The notes beneath the pieces were generated by a model. The model was not told where the DNA came from and did not search any database. It saw only the letters and a program-made list of their open reading frames with translations. Positions 10,301 through 19,332 of a stretch of 64,000 nt of DNA are shown piece by piece; positions within the stretch are counted from its first letter, which is position 1; every line of letters begins with the position of its first letter. The translations under genes were made by a program, and so were the position numbers. Source of the stretch: Paenibacillus woosongensis (lineage in GTDB: Bacteria > Bacillota > Bacilli > Paenibacillales > Paenibacillaceae). The stretch is from the NCBI RefSeq assembly GCF_009725165.1, contig NZ_WNZW01000001.1, positions 1,178,001 through 1,242,000 of the forward strand. The letters are read 5' to 3'.

Positions 10301-10652
10301 CTGTAATTTGATAGCCATTGCCATCAAATGTTCCGGTAAATGGAGAAGAGTATACCGTTGCTATTGGCAACCATCCTTCTCCAGCACTGTAAGTTGAAAG
10401 ATCAATATTGACTCCCAATCGGAAATGGGCATCCAGATAATCTCTCACCTTGTCCAGCTGTTCAGCGCTTTCGATCATATACGGGTCTTCTTCCGTGCCC
10501 GAGCCGCCGGCAAAATCACTGCTTGACGGCGCGAATGCACCGCCATCGGCGGCCTGAACCCCATTCCCGTCAGTCCCGACGAGTTGTGTCCAGATCCATC
10601 CGAAACAAAGAACGAACGCCGCCAACAGAACGGCTGATTTAAACGGTCTCAT
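7365..10652 (-). CDS. Secreted GLUG-repeat protein with three SLH domains
   Basis: A 1095-residue exported surface protein. Order: signal peptide (about 1-38, hydrophobic SAVLLAAFVLCFGW, cleavage near VQAADGG); about seven GLUG repeats (GGLVG-type motifs, about residues 155-370) predicted to form a beta solenoid; an Ig-like region; beta-sandwich domains around two DHTNP/DHSAANP-like segments; a cadherin-like domain ending GTRRTYSITVER; and three SLH domains (about 910-1095; FADIAGHWAE, GYPDGTFRP, GYEDGTFRP). SLH domains bind pyruvylated secondary cell wall polymer, so the protein is anchored to the cell surface with the repeats outward. The start at 10652 is chosen because a GGAAGTGAAAGG site and a proper signal peptide follow; an upstream in-frame extension is charged and unlikely. 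Ligand unknown. Confidence 0.88.
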   Translation of the reverse strand: MRPFKSAVLLAAFVLCFGWIWTQLVGTDGNGVQAADGGAFAPSSSDFAGGSGTEEDPYMIESAEQLDKVRDYLDAHFRLGVNIDLSTYSAGEGWLPIATVYSSPFTGTFDGNGYQITGLKINRSDKDYQSLFGVTSETAVIRNVHLAVVEIKGRGYVGGLVGYSNGMIENSTITGTLIQGEFCVGGLAGLIRKDVIGSSAHIDVVGNRQVGGLVGQLDGSRIKITIRDSFATGNVTGSIVNVGGLVGMIESGNLGSVNELTNSYATGEVNGAEFVGGLVGRVIDLPFGVIRIKNSYTTGNVNGNRFVGGLSGYNTTRGYGSVIEVEHCYTTGKVTGHSETGGLVGANYAYDEEGDIIDVTGSYWLTDSYTDGELPDNGIGIPVAEADLRDPETFKDWDLIEGWYQYDGHRPFLQWQNPLISWDASIANDRLNLDDKTNITVNTEHQNGDRYNATTTATYTVDPDDPVIVHVDPNGEVSAVKGGKATITVSLFDKSETFDIVVDSGNPEPPTITLHPDGWTNAAKVEMSIDHSAANPRQTDVHTIRVKIGDEEWEDHPFNGTPIRFEVTEEGQTKIQAQAMDEIGNKSTIVERTVKISRSGLKLDVDLYFTDNDSQAYPSGMWTNQSVTATVYASHDHGIALRPIVYSLDEGATWEIYHDPLDFTTEGQYSLWFRVEDVLGNRMSEHVLIRIDHTNPEIELNPDGDETLSRTISSQVNVKDDGSGIDAASLRYVWSTSSDPLDEHAYWQPFINQSTLSHADKNGGDWYLHIYAKDQIGQESYRISRRFRLEREPVSSEPPSPPVYIRSGNATLRELILSEGALIPEFSGGITTYKALIPHDADSIQLTVRAASHQAGISVNGRQVRSDQGSIRIPLHTDTDIIDIVVTAEDGTRRTYSITVERMQEEMPDPPSLEPLFADIAGHWAEPFIQEAYAKGIVAGYPDGTFRPDHAVSRAEFTLMLVHALRLEGGAGGDAPAFADGEQIGEWAKQAIDLAARAGIVSGYEDGTFRPGRPVTRVEMAVMIARATGAELTDHAHTRFADDASIPAWAKSYVEEVRIMSIIHGRARNLFAPNETLTRAEAVTSILRLLELLSQ

Positions 10653-10862
10653 TTTCCTTTCACTTCCTTTCCAACGTGCGGAGCCCGCCAGTTCAGCATC
10701 ATTGTCCGTCTGAAAGTCCAATTCTCGCCTTCTCCAAGGCTCCCAGATCAATCTTTTCCATCGCAAGCAATGGCCTTGTTCACGCTCTGCTGTTGTTCCC
10801 CGGATTCGTCGAAACTGATCGCTTCCTAGTCGGAGGGAAATACTTGTCAGCACGATGCTCTA

Positions 10863-13800
10863 TCATCTATCCAACAATCTTAGCAGCATCACCGTCGCTT
10901 CTGCACGGGTAGCCGTTTCGTTCGGCACAAAACGGTTTCCGCCGCGGCCATCGACAATGCCAAGTTTGCGGATGGCTTCGACCGCCCCTTTCGCCCACTG
11001 CGGAATCGCTTCATCATCGGCAAAGCCGGGTAACGCATTCGCGTTAAGCTCCAGTTGTAGCGCTCGGGCGATCATCACCGCCATCTCCGCGCGGGTGATC
11101 TGCGTGTTTGGCCGGAAGCTGCCATCGTTGTATCCAACCACGATGCCCGCTTGTACGGCCTGCGCAACGGCTTGCTTCGCCCATCCGCCGATCCGGTCAT
11201 GATCCGTGAAAATTAGCGCGGAGCCGTCACCTTCCAGTTTCAATGCACCTGCCAGCATCACAGTAAACTCGGCGCGTGTGACTGGATGATTCGGTTTAAA
11301 TGTGCCATCTGGATAACCGCTGACAAAGCCTTTCTCTACAGCACGCATGATATAGTCCTCCGCCCAGTGTCCAGCGATGTCGGTCAATGCAATAACCGGT
11401 TCATTTGGCTTTGGCATTTCACGATAAATGGTCAGCGTATAGGTTTTCTTCGTGCCATTCTCCGCTTGTACCGTTAGTTCAATCGTATTGTCGCCTTCCT
11501 CCAAATCGACTTGAATACTGTCCGTAATTACCTTGTCCTTCCATACCACTTTCGCCGCGGAGTGAGCTTCTTTGACCACAATCTCAATTCGTTCGGCTTC
11601 TGTACGGGCCGTATATTCTGTTGTTCCAGAAGCAAATGAAGGGCTTAGTTTCAATAATTTCCCTTCCACCCATACTTGCAGATCCGCAAGATCCGCATTG
11701 TTGGACAACACACGGCCGCCCCCGCCACCACCGGAACCGCTGTTACCTCCTGGTGCTCTTGGGGTCGCTATCGCTACATTAGAGAAATCGCTGGCCCCCT
11801 TCACAGTGATAGCCTTCACTACAAATGCATACGTTGTTCCGTTCGTTAATCCCGTGACGATGTAGGAATTCGCCGACACATTCGATTGAATGAGCTTCCA
11901 GTTCGCCGGATCGACAGGAGCTGATGTGCCTTCCGCTTGGTAAACTGCGTAAGTCACGCTACCTGTTCCCGTGACAGCCTCCCACTTTAATGTAACGGAA
12001 CGATCAGCCGCCGAAGCTGTTAAATTCGCCGGTGCAGGTATCGTTGCAATCGTGTAATACTCTTCCAGCACTTCGCTGTCCAGCATGCCTTCCTTCACCG
12101 CAATCGCCTTGAGCGTCATTCCCCCAGTCACTTCGATGGGTGCGGTATATTCGGCACTGCTGCTCGTTGGCGTACTGCCGTCCATCGTGTAGTAGATTGT
12201 TGCATCGTTCGTATACGTGCTCAACGTCACCGTTGTACCAGCCGGGACTGCACCGCCCGCAGGACTGGCGACTGGCTTCGATACTTGCTCTGGCTCCGCT
12301 TCTTGTGAGAGCGTGATCGTATACGTTTTACTTTCTTGCAAATAAGGGACGACTTCCACGGTAACGACCGTTTGCTCATCGGTTACTGGTATATTGACTC
12401 CTTTAGCGGGATCGGATTGTCGCTCACCATTCACATACACAGCTGCAAATTCCGCATTTTCCAGTGTCGCGAGCACGTTCACCAACGTAACATGATTGTC
12501 AATTAATACCGTGTATTCCTGTTGTACAGTATCAAACAAGAGTTCCAATTCCCGACCGCTTTGATCGGTTAGCTCAATCGTTTCGAGATCGCTTGTTGGA
12601 ATGTTGAGTTGATCCGAGACATTATCGCCCCAACCGACAATCGCTCCATCTGCTTGCAAGGCTAACGTGAGAGGTGTACCTGCCGAAATCGCTACAACTT
12701 CACGCAAATTAGAAGGAACTTCGAGTTGGTTAAATGTGTTATTTCCCCAGGCAACCACCGTGCCGTCCGACTTTAAAGCAACGGAATGATGGCGACCTGC
12801 ACTGATGGCCACAACATCCTGCAGGTTTTCGGGCACTTCTAACTGTTTATACGTATTATCTCCCCAAGCGACCACCGTACCATCCGTTTTAAGCGCCAAG
12901 GAATGGTAATGTCCTGCGCTAATCGCTTTTACATCATGCAGACCACTTGGCATATCCAGCTGGTTCCATTGATTCGCTCCCCAAATCACTACTGTACCGT
13001 CAGCCTTCAGAGCAAGGGAGTGAAACAATCCTGCACTAACGGCAATCACCTGATCCAAATCATCAGGCACATCGAGCCGCTTATCATTCTCCCCCCCTTC
13101 AATTCTACCCCAGGCAACGACTGTGCCATCGGCTTGCAACGCCAAAGCGTGATAGCTGCCTACGCTGATTGCCACTGTCTGTCCTTGCACTTCAGGCGGA
13201 ATCGCCGCATAATGAGAACCGTCTCCCCAGATCACAATCGTGCCATCGGCTTTTAATGCCAGGCAAAAATCCTCCCCCGCCTCAATGGCGCGCACATCTT
13301 GCAAATCGGCAGGAATCGATAGGCGATTGTACAGATCGCTTCCCCAGCCGAGTACTTGGCCATCGGAGGTTAACGCAAGCGAATGGTTTTTCCCGGCAGC
13401 CAATTGTTTGGCTTTCACACGTTCATGGACATGTTCCGGCACGTCAGTCTGACCGTCATCATTATCCCCCCAGGCAATGATCATCCCATCCGCTTTCAAG
13501 GCAAGCGAATGTCGGTATCCCGCTGCAATCGCGATCACACCGCTTTTCGCAGTTTCGGGTACAACCGTTTGTTCGTTGTCTTCCCACGAACCGTCTGAAA
13601 TGCCCCAGGCAATGACAGAGCCGTCAGATTTCAGGGCTAGAGAGTGTTTTTCCCCTGCCGCAATGGCGATAACGCCGCTTTCCGCCTCTTTCGGCACAGA
13701 AGATTGTCCGTAATCGTTACTCCCCCAAGCAATCACCTTGCCCGAAGCAGTTAACGCTAAAGAATGATCAGATCCTGCACTAATGGCTACTGCCTGGCCC

Positions 13801-14453
13801 TGCACCTCGTCAGGCACATCGAGTTTTCCTTCGCGACCATCTCCCCATGCAATCACTTCTCCGGCAGCCGTTAACGCTAAAGAATGCCAATATCCCGCCG
13901 CGATGGCGACAACGCCGCTTTCCGCTTCTTCCGGCACATCCGATTGACCATAAGAATTGGAGCCCCAGGCAATGACTTTCCCTGAGGACGTGAGGGCTAA
14001 CGAATGGAAGGCAGTATTTCCCGCTGCAATGGCTACGATATCGCTTTTCGCTTCCGCCGGTACATTAGCTTCGCCGAATCTTCCCCTTCCCCAGGCGATG
14101 ACCTCGCCGCCGGATGTGAGAGCGAGAGAGTGGTCTTGTCCTGCAGAAATCGAGACAATACTGGACTGTGCTTCAACAGGCACCGTTGTTGTGCCACCTT
14201 GATTCAATCCCCAAGCCAGAACTTCCCCGTCCGCTGTTAAAGCGAGGGAATGGTAACGCCCCCCTGCGATTTGCTGGATTCCTCCCCAACGATCACTCAA
14301 GGCTGGATGAAAGCTCCCTTGAGCAGACACGTTGTCATAGGGTACCGTGATCAGAAACGACTGGATGAGCAGCAAAGTGATGCACAGCTTCACCAAGCCG
14401 TTCCCCATATTGCTTTTATATGATTGTTTCATGCTTTTTCCCCGTGGATCCAT
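10863..14453 (-). CDS. Secreted RCC1-repeat protein with three SLH domains
   Basis: A 1196-residue exported protein. Signal peptide about 1-45 (ending VSAQGS). Then 14 consecutive RCC1-type repeats of about 37 residues (core AIAAGxxHSLALxxDGxVxAWG), enough for two seven-bladed propellers. After them come a cadherin-like segment, a chitobiase-like C-terminal domain (VSKPVASPAGGAVPAGTTVTL to YTAPIEVT), a fibronectin type III domain (PANLTASAADRSVTLKWEA), a Gly-rich hinge, a second cadherin-like domain and three SLH domains (FTDIAGHWAE-like, GYPDGTFKP, GYNDGSFRP). A GGAGG site lies 11 bases before the ATG at 14453; an ATG seven codons on is a possible alternative. It sits 210 bases upstream of the GLUG/SLH gene on the same strand, so the two may be one transcription unit. 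Binding partner unknown. Confidence 0.88.
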   Translation of the reverse strand: MDPRGKSMKQSYKSNMGNGLVKLCITLLLIQSFLITVPYDNVSAQGSFHPALSDRWGGIQQIAGGRYHSLALTADGEVLAWGLNQGGTTTVPVEAQSSIVSISAGQDHSLALTSGGEVIAWGRGRFGEANVPAEAKSDIVAIAAGNTAFHSLALTSSGKVIAWGSNSYGQSDVPEEAESGVVAIAAGYWHSLALTAAGEVIAWGDGREGKLDVPDEVQGQAVAISAGSDHSLALTASGKVIAWGSNDYGQSSVPKEAESGVIAIAAGEKHSLALKSDGSVIAWGISDGSWEDNEQTVVPETAKSGVIAIAAGYRHSLALKADGMIIAWGDNDDGQTDVPEHVHERVKAKQLAAGKNHSLALTSDGQVLGWGSDLYNRLSIPADLQDVRAIEAGEDFCLALKADGTIVIWGDGSHYAAIPPEVQGQTVAISVGSYHALALQADGTVVAWGRIEGGENDKRLDVPDDLDQVIAVSAGLFHSLALKADGTVVIWGANQWNQLDMPSGLHDVKAISAGHYHSLALKTDGTVVAWGDNTYKQLEVPENLQDVVAISAGRHHSVALKSDGTVVAWGNNTFNQLEVPSNLREVVAISAGTPLTLALQADGAIVGWGDNVSDQLNIPTSDLETIELTDQSGRELELLFDTVQQEYTVLIDNHVTLVNVLATLENAEFAAVYVNGERQSDPAKGVNIPVTDEQTVVTVEVVPYLQESKTYTITLSQEAEPEQVSKPVASPAGGAVPAGTTVTLSTYTNDATIYYTMDGSTPTSSSAEYTAPIEVTGGMTLKAIAVKEGMLDSEVLEEYYTIATIPAPANLTASAADRSVTLKWEAVTGTGSVTYAVYQAEGTSAPVDPANWKLIQSNVSANSYIVTGLTNGTTYAFVVKAITVKGASDFSNVAIATPRAPGGNSGSGGGGGGRVLSNNADLADLQVWVEGKLLKLSPSFASGTTEYTARTEAERIEIVVKEAHSAAKVVWKDKVITDSIQVDLEEGDNTIELTVQAENGTKKTYTLTIYREMPKPNEPVIALTDIAGHWAEDYIMRAVEKGFVSGYPDGTFKPNHPVTRAEFTVMLAGALKLEGDGSALIFTDHDRIGGWAKQAVAQAVQAGIVVGYNDGSFRPNTQITRAEMAVMIARALQLELNANALPGFADDEAIPQWAKGAVEAIRKLGIVDGRGGNRFVPNETATRAEATVMLLRLLDR

Positions 14454-14503
14454 CTCTTACAAATCCTCCTTCAGGTTAATCTCTTCATAGCTTCATCCGA
14501 TTT

Positions 14504-14509
14504 ATTATA
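14504..14509 (-). promoter_or_regulatory. Putative -10 element for the RCC1/SLH gene
   Basis: Read on the minus strand a TATAAT hexamer lies about 50 bases before the start codon, with only a poor -35 match 16-20 bases further upstream. Consistent with a regulated promoter. The neighbouring MalT-like regulator or the response regulator could supply activation; this is inference. Confidence 0.35.
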
Positions 14510-14606
14510 CAAACTACCTTTTCCTTTGTGATCAACCCTGACTGTCACAAAAATCACAAAGGTTGAAGAAGGGGGTGGAGTTTATTTGGATAAAAAAAGG
14601 AACGGA

Positions 14607-17168
14607 TCAGAACAACTGCAGTGTTCTGGCACGTTCCAACGCTTGCAATCGATTTTTGGTCTGTAATTTGCCGTAGATGTTATTAATATGTGTTTTTACG
14701 GTTGCTAGAGAAACATTCAGTTTGAGCGCTATATCTTTATTGGACATCCCCGTTTCCATCAATCGAAGTACACTTTGTTCTTTGGCTGTTAAAGCAACCG
14801 CCGTTCTTTCATGGGGAATGCTGGCTTCCCTGTCAGCTGGCTGGAACAATCTTAGCAATCGTTTCACGTAGGGTAAAGGCACCTTTTGACTGGGGCGGCG
14901 ATGCTGATTTTGGCGCAATCGGATATATTGCTCCAATAATTGGCCAAAAGCTGCCCCTTCGTCAACAAAGGTTCGAATGTACCCTTCTGGCCACGCCAAT
15001 GCAAGCGCTTCTTCCAACACGTCCATACATTCTACAACCTTTCCTTGTAGGGATAAAAGCCTACCCTTACGAACAAGAAGACGGATTCGATCGCTTTGCC
15101 GTCCTGTTTCTCTAGCCATGAAAAGGAGACGCTCCGCTAAAGCTGCAGCTTCCTCGAATTTCCCCTGCTCTGCCAGTATAGAGACCAGTAAATCATATTC
15201 CTTGATCATGGATACCGGAATTTCATCATGGAATCGGAGGCCGCTCTTTCTCAGCCATTGTTTCACCGGTTTCTGTTCCCCTCGCATCCAGCCTAGCATG
15301 GCTCGAAACGAGGCGATTTTTCCGGACAAATGGGGATTCGCCATCTTGGACGTTTGTTGGGCTAACTCTTGTAATATTTGATTTGACGTCTCCTCGTCTC
15401 CTTGTACGGCGGCAATGCGGGCAAGCCATAGCGCTGCGATGGTCGCTAGGCTTCGATTATCATGCAATCTTCCAAAATCATAGGCTTGGCGCATAACCTT
15501 CTCCGCTTCGACCAAGCGATTTCGTTCGTACTGCATTTTTCCTAGGTCGATATATATATGAGCGATAAAATAGACATTTCGGGTTCCGGACCAAATCGAG
15601 AGCAAGGGAATTAACACCTGTTCCGCCAGTTGAAGGCTGTCATCCGACACGTAAATGTCCAACACTGGATGATAACCATCCCGGTCGCTCCCGAACCCAA
15701 TGAAGAAATCGCCTTCCGGATGCTTCTCGACATATTCCTTTGAAAATTGAACCGCATATTCAAAATCACGATCCAAAAACGTGCGAAATGCGGCCAGAAA
15801 AGCAAGTCCGGCATGTAATGTTTCGGCTGCCGAAGGAGGAAGGGAGGCTGCGTCTTCATCCAACCTGCGAAGCGCTCTCCAATACCCGTCTGTGGCCGCT
15901 TCGACATGCCCGGACATGTATTGGGAGGCAAGTTTTGTCAACAGCATCATCGGCCTGGCAAATAACAGCGTGTCGGGAATCGCGCTCAACCACGTGCAAA
16001 GCGTTGTCCATTCCGTGTCCATCAGTTCCTGTGCAATTTTCTCTATTAATGAAAGCGCTTGTTCGTAACCGGCGGCCTTAAGGTAATGATCCACCGCTTC
16101 ATGCGGATAACCGTTCTTTTCAAGCCATTTTCCTGCTGTCATATGATAGGTTTTCCATTGCCGCGGCTCGCGCATTTTCAACTGCGCCGTCAAAAATTGC
16201 CGGAATAGATGATGATACCTGTACCACTCCCGCCGCTCGTCCAAAGCTACAAGAAACAAGCTTCCCTTGTCTAATTGTTGCAAATACGCATGACTTTCGG
16301 CTATACCGGTTACCGCTTGACAAAGTTCGCCCGTCATCCGATCCAAAATCGATGTATAGAGTAAAAATTGCTGCATCGTTTCGGATTGAAGGGAAAACAC
16401 TTCATCGAAGAAGTAATCCGATATATCACGTTCCGTTCCCGCCATCTTCCAGACCAGCGACGCGGGATCAGCATGTTCATGTAACGACAAGATCGCCAGT
16501 CGCATCGCAGCTGCCCATCCCTCCGTCTTTTTTTGTACGGCGGCTATGTCTTCACTGGACAATTCCATATAGGAACACTTCGCAAAAAATTCAATCGTTT
16601 CGTCCGGAGCAAAGCGGAGATCGCTTGTATCCAACTGGTTCAACCCATTTCCCGCTCTGATTCTGGAAAGAGGAAGCGATGGAGAATTTCGGCTTGCGAG
16701 ATAGAGATGGACATGTGGCGGCAAACGTTCCAGCAGATAAGTGACCCCCTTCAAGATTGATTCTTCTTCGATATGATGAAAGTCATCCCAAACGAGCACC
16801 GTTGTTTGCGAGATACGATGAAGCCCGTTGACGAGCGCGGCAATCAGTGAAACTCCCGATGGATCTTCCACGGCATGACGAAGCACGGCCTGTTCGTTAA
16901 AAGACGGATAAGCTTGTTTTAGCGCCGCAATCGTATGTGCCCAAAAACGCATGCGATCATTATCCCCTTGATCGAGTGAGACCCAGGCGACAGGCTTTTC
17001 CAGCGTCATCGCCCATTCACCGAGCAAGGTGGTTTTGCCATACCCGGCTGGTGCTGTGATCAAAGTAAGTGTGCGCTCCAAACCTTCATGTAAACGATGA
17101 ATGAGGCGTGAACGCACGACCAGCTCGCTTCGTGATTGGGGAATATGAAGTTTCGTGGCTATGATCAT
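14607..17168 (-). CDS. MalT-like LuxR-family regulator (LAL)
   Basis: An 853-residue ATP-dependent transcription activator of the MalT/LAL type. N-terminal NTPase with Walker A APAGYGKTTLLGEW (about 38-51) and a Walker B-like VLVWDDFHH (about 123-131), a long helical TPR-like sensor region (about 330-760), and a C-terminal LuxR helix-turn-helix (LTAKEQSVLRLMETGMSNKDIA through VKTHINNIYGKLQ, about 785-850). Full length for the class (MalT about 900). It lies directly upstream, on the same strand, of the two SLH protein genes and has its own gap of about 150 bases to them, so it is a natural candidate for their activator. The inducer cannot be predicted. Confidence 0.9.
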   Translation of the reverse strand: MIIATKLHIPQSRSELVVRSRLIHRLHEGLERTLTLITAPAGYGKTTLLGEWAMTLEKPVAWVSLDQGDNDRMRFWAHTIAALKQAYPSFNEQAVLRHAVEDPSGVSLIAALVNGLHRISQTTVLVWDDFHHIEEESILKGVTYLLERLPPHVHLYLASRNSPSLPLSRIRAGNGLNQLDTSDLRFAPDETIEFFAKCSYMELSSEDIAAVQKKTEGWAAAMRLAILSLHEHADPASLVWKMAGTERDISDYFFDEVFSLQSETMQQFLLYTSILDRMTGELCQAVTGIAESHAYLQQLDKGSLFLVALDERREWYRYHHLFRQFLTAQLKMREPRQWKTYHMTAGKWLEKNGYPHEAVDHYLKAAGYEQALSLIEKIAQELMDTEWTTLCTWLSAIPDTLLFARPMMLLTKLASQYMSGHVEAATDGYWRALRRLDEDAASLPPSAAETLHAGLAFLAAFRTFLDRDFEYAVQFSKEYVEKHPEGDFFIGFGSDRDGYHPVLDIYVSDDSLQLAEQVLIPLLSIWSGTRNVYFIAHIYIDLGKMQYERNRLVEAEKVMRQAYDFGRLHDNRSLATIAALWLARIAAVQGDEETSNQILQELAQQTSKMANPHLSGKIASFRAMLGWMRGEQKPVKQWLRKSGLRFHDEIPVSMIKEYDLLVSILAEQGKFEEAAALAERLLFMARETGRQSDRIRLLVRKGRLLSLQGKVVECMDVLEEALALAWPEGYIRTFVDEGAAFGQLLEQYIRLRQNQHRRPSQKVPLPYVKRLLRLFQPADREASIPHERTAVALTAKEQSVLRLMETGMSNKDIALKLNVSLATVKTHINNIYGKLQTKNRLQALERARTLQLF

Positions 17169-17262
17169 GGTTTGACCCCTCCCTTATTTGACAATCGTCA
17201 TGAGATATGAACATTTTTTCTATTATTTTACCAAAAAACTTTTATTTAGGTAGGGCCTTATC

Positions 17263-17284
17263 GGAGCATGTCGATGCTCCTTTT
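17263..17284. terminator. Terminator between regulator and kinase genes
   Basis: GGAGCAT at 17263-17269 pairs with ATGCTCC at 17274-17280 around a GTCG loop, followed by TTTT on the plus strand. It lies between the end of the kinase gene and the start of the MalT-like gene and probably separates the two minus-strand units, although its T-run faces the plus strand. Confidence 0.5.
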
Positions 17285-17427
17285 ACATTTGAGGAATAAC
17301 ACGATGACATCACGTAGTCTCGTCGACGCGACTTTTCTCCGTTGAACCATATCAGGGTGAAATCACTTTGATCGACAATGCTGGGGGTTACTATTAACAT
17401 GAAATAGAACAAAGTTCGTCCTGCTCG

Positions 17428-18597
17428 CTAGTCGAGCACAGGAAGGCGGACGATAAAACCTTTCATCGTTTGCTCACGACAATATTCAATCGTTCCCCCA
17501 TGCTTTTTAATAATGGATAATGTTATGGACAGACCTAGACCTGTGCCTGCCTTATTCTTCCTTCTGCCTTCCGAAGTTCTATAAAACGGTTCAAAGATAA
17601 ATGGAATGTGTTTTTCATCTATACCATCTCCGGTGTCCATAATTGAAACGAAACACTCGCCTTCTTGACTTGTGCATGTGATGATCACTTTTCCTTGTGG
17701 CTTGTTGTACATAATAGCGTTCTCGACCAGATTGCTAATGGCTCTCTGGATTAAAAGATCGTTCCCGTATATCTCAACACCAGGATGGTTGTGGATTTCA
17801 ATAGAAATTGTCTGTCTTGAAGCTAAATCGTTTAATTCACTCACTACTTTACGGATCAGCGAACCAACTTCAATCACATCCTTATCCGGGTCATTATTTT
17901 TAGCCAGTACAAGCAGTTCATTGATCATATGATTCATTCGTTTTAACGTCTTTTCAAAAATGTCCGAGAGCTGCTGATAATCTTCCATAGTCGCGGATGG
18001 GTCACTCCTCAAGACTTCCAGATTCGTCTTCAAAATCGTCAAGGGAGTTCTAAATTCATGAGCGGCATTGGCCATAAAACGTTCTTGCTGTTGAAAAGCA
18101 TGTTCTATTTTTTTCAGCATGGTATTGAACGATTCCGTTAATTCTTTCAATTCATCATTTGGCAGTTCCTTAACAGGAAGCTGCACAGACAAATCGTTGG
18201 CATTGATTTTCATAAGCCGTTCACTCAATAAACGCACTGGCCACAGACTTCTTTTGGAGAGATAAAACGCCCCGACCCCACCTAATATAATCATGATGAT
18301 CAGACAGATCAGCGAAAAAAGGAGAACTTGTCCTTTAAATGCGATCAATTCAGATGAAAAGCTTACATCCGATATGAGCATTCCCTCTTCGTTTACCTGA
18401 TTCACTTCAATGGTGGGTACGATCACTTCTTGGTCTTGTGGAAGCAGTATATCGTTAGGCTTCACATGGACGGCAGGAAGCATAATTTGCACGAAAATAT
18501 TGAGCGAAACCATCAGAAACACACCTGTCAATATGATTAAACCCAGGTTCCACAACACGATTGTTCCTGCCAATGTAAGCCGCCTGCTTTTCGTCAT
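17428..18597 (-). CDS. Sensor histidine kinase
   Basis: A 389-residue membrane histidine kinase. TM1 about 11-40, a short extracytoplasmic loop of about 50 residues, TM2 about 90-112, a HAMP linker (about 112-165), HisKA with the phosphoacceptor in AAHEFRTPLT (His180), and an HATPase domain with NLVENAIMYN (N box), DTGDGI (G1) and GTGLGLSI (G2). The start overlaps the stop of the response regulator by 4 bases, so the pair is translationally coupled. The loop is too small for a known ligand domain and may sense envelope state or a partner protein. The small exported protein encoded first in the same unit is an obvious candidate partner. Confidence 0.92.
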   Translation of the reverse strand: MTKSRRLTLAGTIVLWNLGLIILTGVFLMVSLNIFVQIMLPAVHVKPNDILLPQDQEVIVPTIEVNQVNEEGMLISDVSFSSELIAFKGQVLLFSLICLIIMIILGGVGAFYLSKRSLWPVRLLSERLMKINANDLSVQLPVKELPNDELKELTESFNTMLKKIEHAFQQQERFMANAAHEFRTPLTILKTNLEVLRSDPSATMEDYQQLSDIFEKTLKRMNHMINELLVLAKNNDPDKDVIEVGSLIRKVVSELNDLASRQTISIEIHNHPGVEIYGNDLLIQRAISNLVENAIMYNKPQGKVIITCTSQEGECFVSIMDTGDGIDEKHIPFIFEPFYRTSEGRRKNKAGTGLGLSITLSIIKKHGGTIEYCREQTMKGFIVRLPVLD

Positions 18598-19283
18598 TTT
18601 GGCAACTCCTCAATTTGTTTGTTCAGTTGATAGCCGTACCCTGGCACTGTATTCAAAAAGTTTGCATGGATGATGGATCTTATCTTACTACGCAAAGTCG
18701 TAATATGTACCCTGACGGAACTAGAAAAAGGGTCTGCATGCTGGTCCCACACATGTTCAACCAATTCTTCAGAAGAGATAACTTGATCAGGATGAGATAA
18801 AAAATACTGTAATATGGCAAACTCCTTACGAGTGAGTGTCAACTGTTGCCCAGCGCAAGTTGCTGTCTTCGTAATCGGATTCAACTCGATAGGGCCATAG
18901 GTGAGCAACGGGCTTTCTCGTAAAAGATCACGTCTCAATAAGGCGCGTATTCTTGCTTTCAGTTCTTCAAAATCAAATGGTTTACCAAGGTAATCGTCCG
19001 CACCCAAATTCAATCCTTTCACACGAGAAGGCGTATCCGAAAGCGCCGTCAAAATCAGCACTCTGATTTGTTTGGAAAGATGTCGTATGTGTTGCAGCAC
19101 ATCTAGCCCATCCCTATCTGGCAAGTTTAAATCCAAGATGATGATATCGTAGGCATGGATTTCCGCCAGGTGACAGCCTTCTTCTCCATCTAATGCAATG
19201 TCTACCGCAAATCCTTCCATTTCCAATCCTTTTTTGATCGCACTCGCCAAATCTTGTTCATCTCCGATCACCAACATCCGCAT
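18594..19283 (-). CDS. OmpR-family response regulator
   Basis: A 229-residue regulator. The receiver domain has the acidic pair near DEQD, the phosphorylated aspartate in IILDLNLPDRDG (Asp51), the Thr in LILTALSD and the Lys in GKPFDFEEL. A C-terminal winged helix of OmpR type follows (LTLTRKEFAILQYFL, SSVRVHITTLRSKI). The ATG at 19283 is preferred because GAGAGGTGAG precedes it; an upstream TTG lacks a site. Partner of the overlapping kinase. A pair of direct repeats with 11-bp period upstream of the preceding gene has the layout of an OmpR-family binding site. Confidence 0.93.
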   Translation of the reverse strand: MRMLVIGDEQDLASAIKKGLEMEGFAVDIALDGEEGCHLAEIHAYDIIILDLNLPDRDGLDVLQHIRHLSKQIRVLILTALSDTPSRVKGLNLGADDYLGKPFDFEELKARIRALLRRDLLRESPLLTYGPIELNPITKTATCAGQQLTLTRKEFAILQYFLSHPDQVISSEELVEHVWDQHADPFSSSVRVHITTLRSKIRSIIHANFLNTVPGYGYQLNKQIEELPK

Positions 19284-19332
19284 CTTTAGCTCACCTCTCA
19301 ATAAAACGTCGTAGTCGGGGAATGGTTTATGT

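Noticed and set aside
12640..14280. Regularly spaced repeats of about 110 bases, considered as a CRISPR-like or tandem-repeat array
   Set aside because: They are diverged coding repeats of the RCC1 protein, in one frame, with no identical repeat-spacer pattern.
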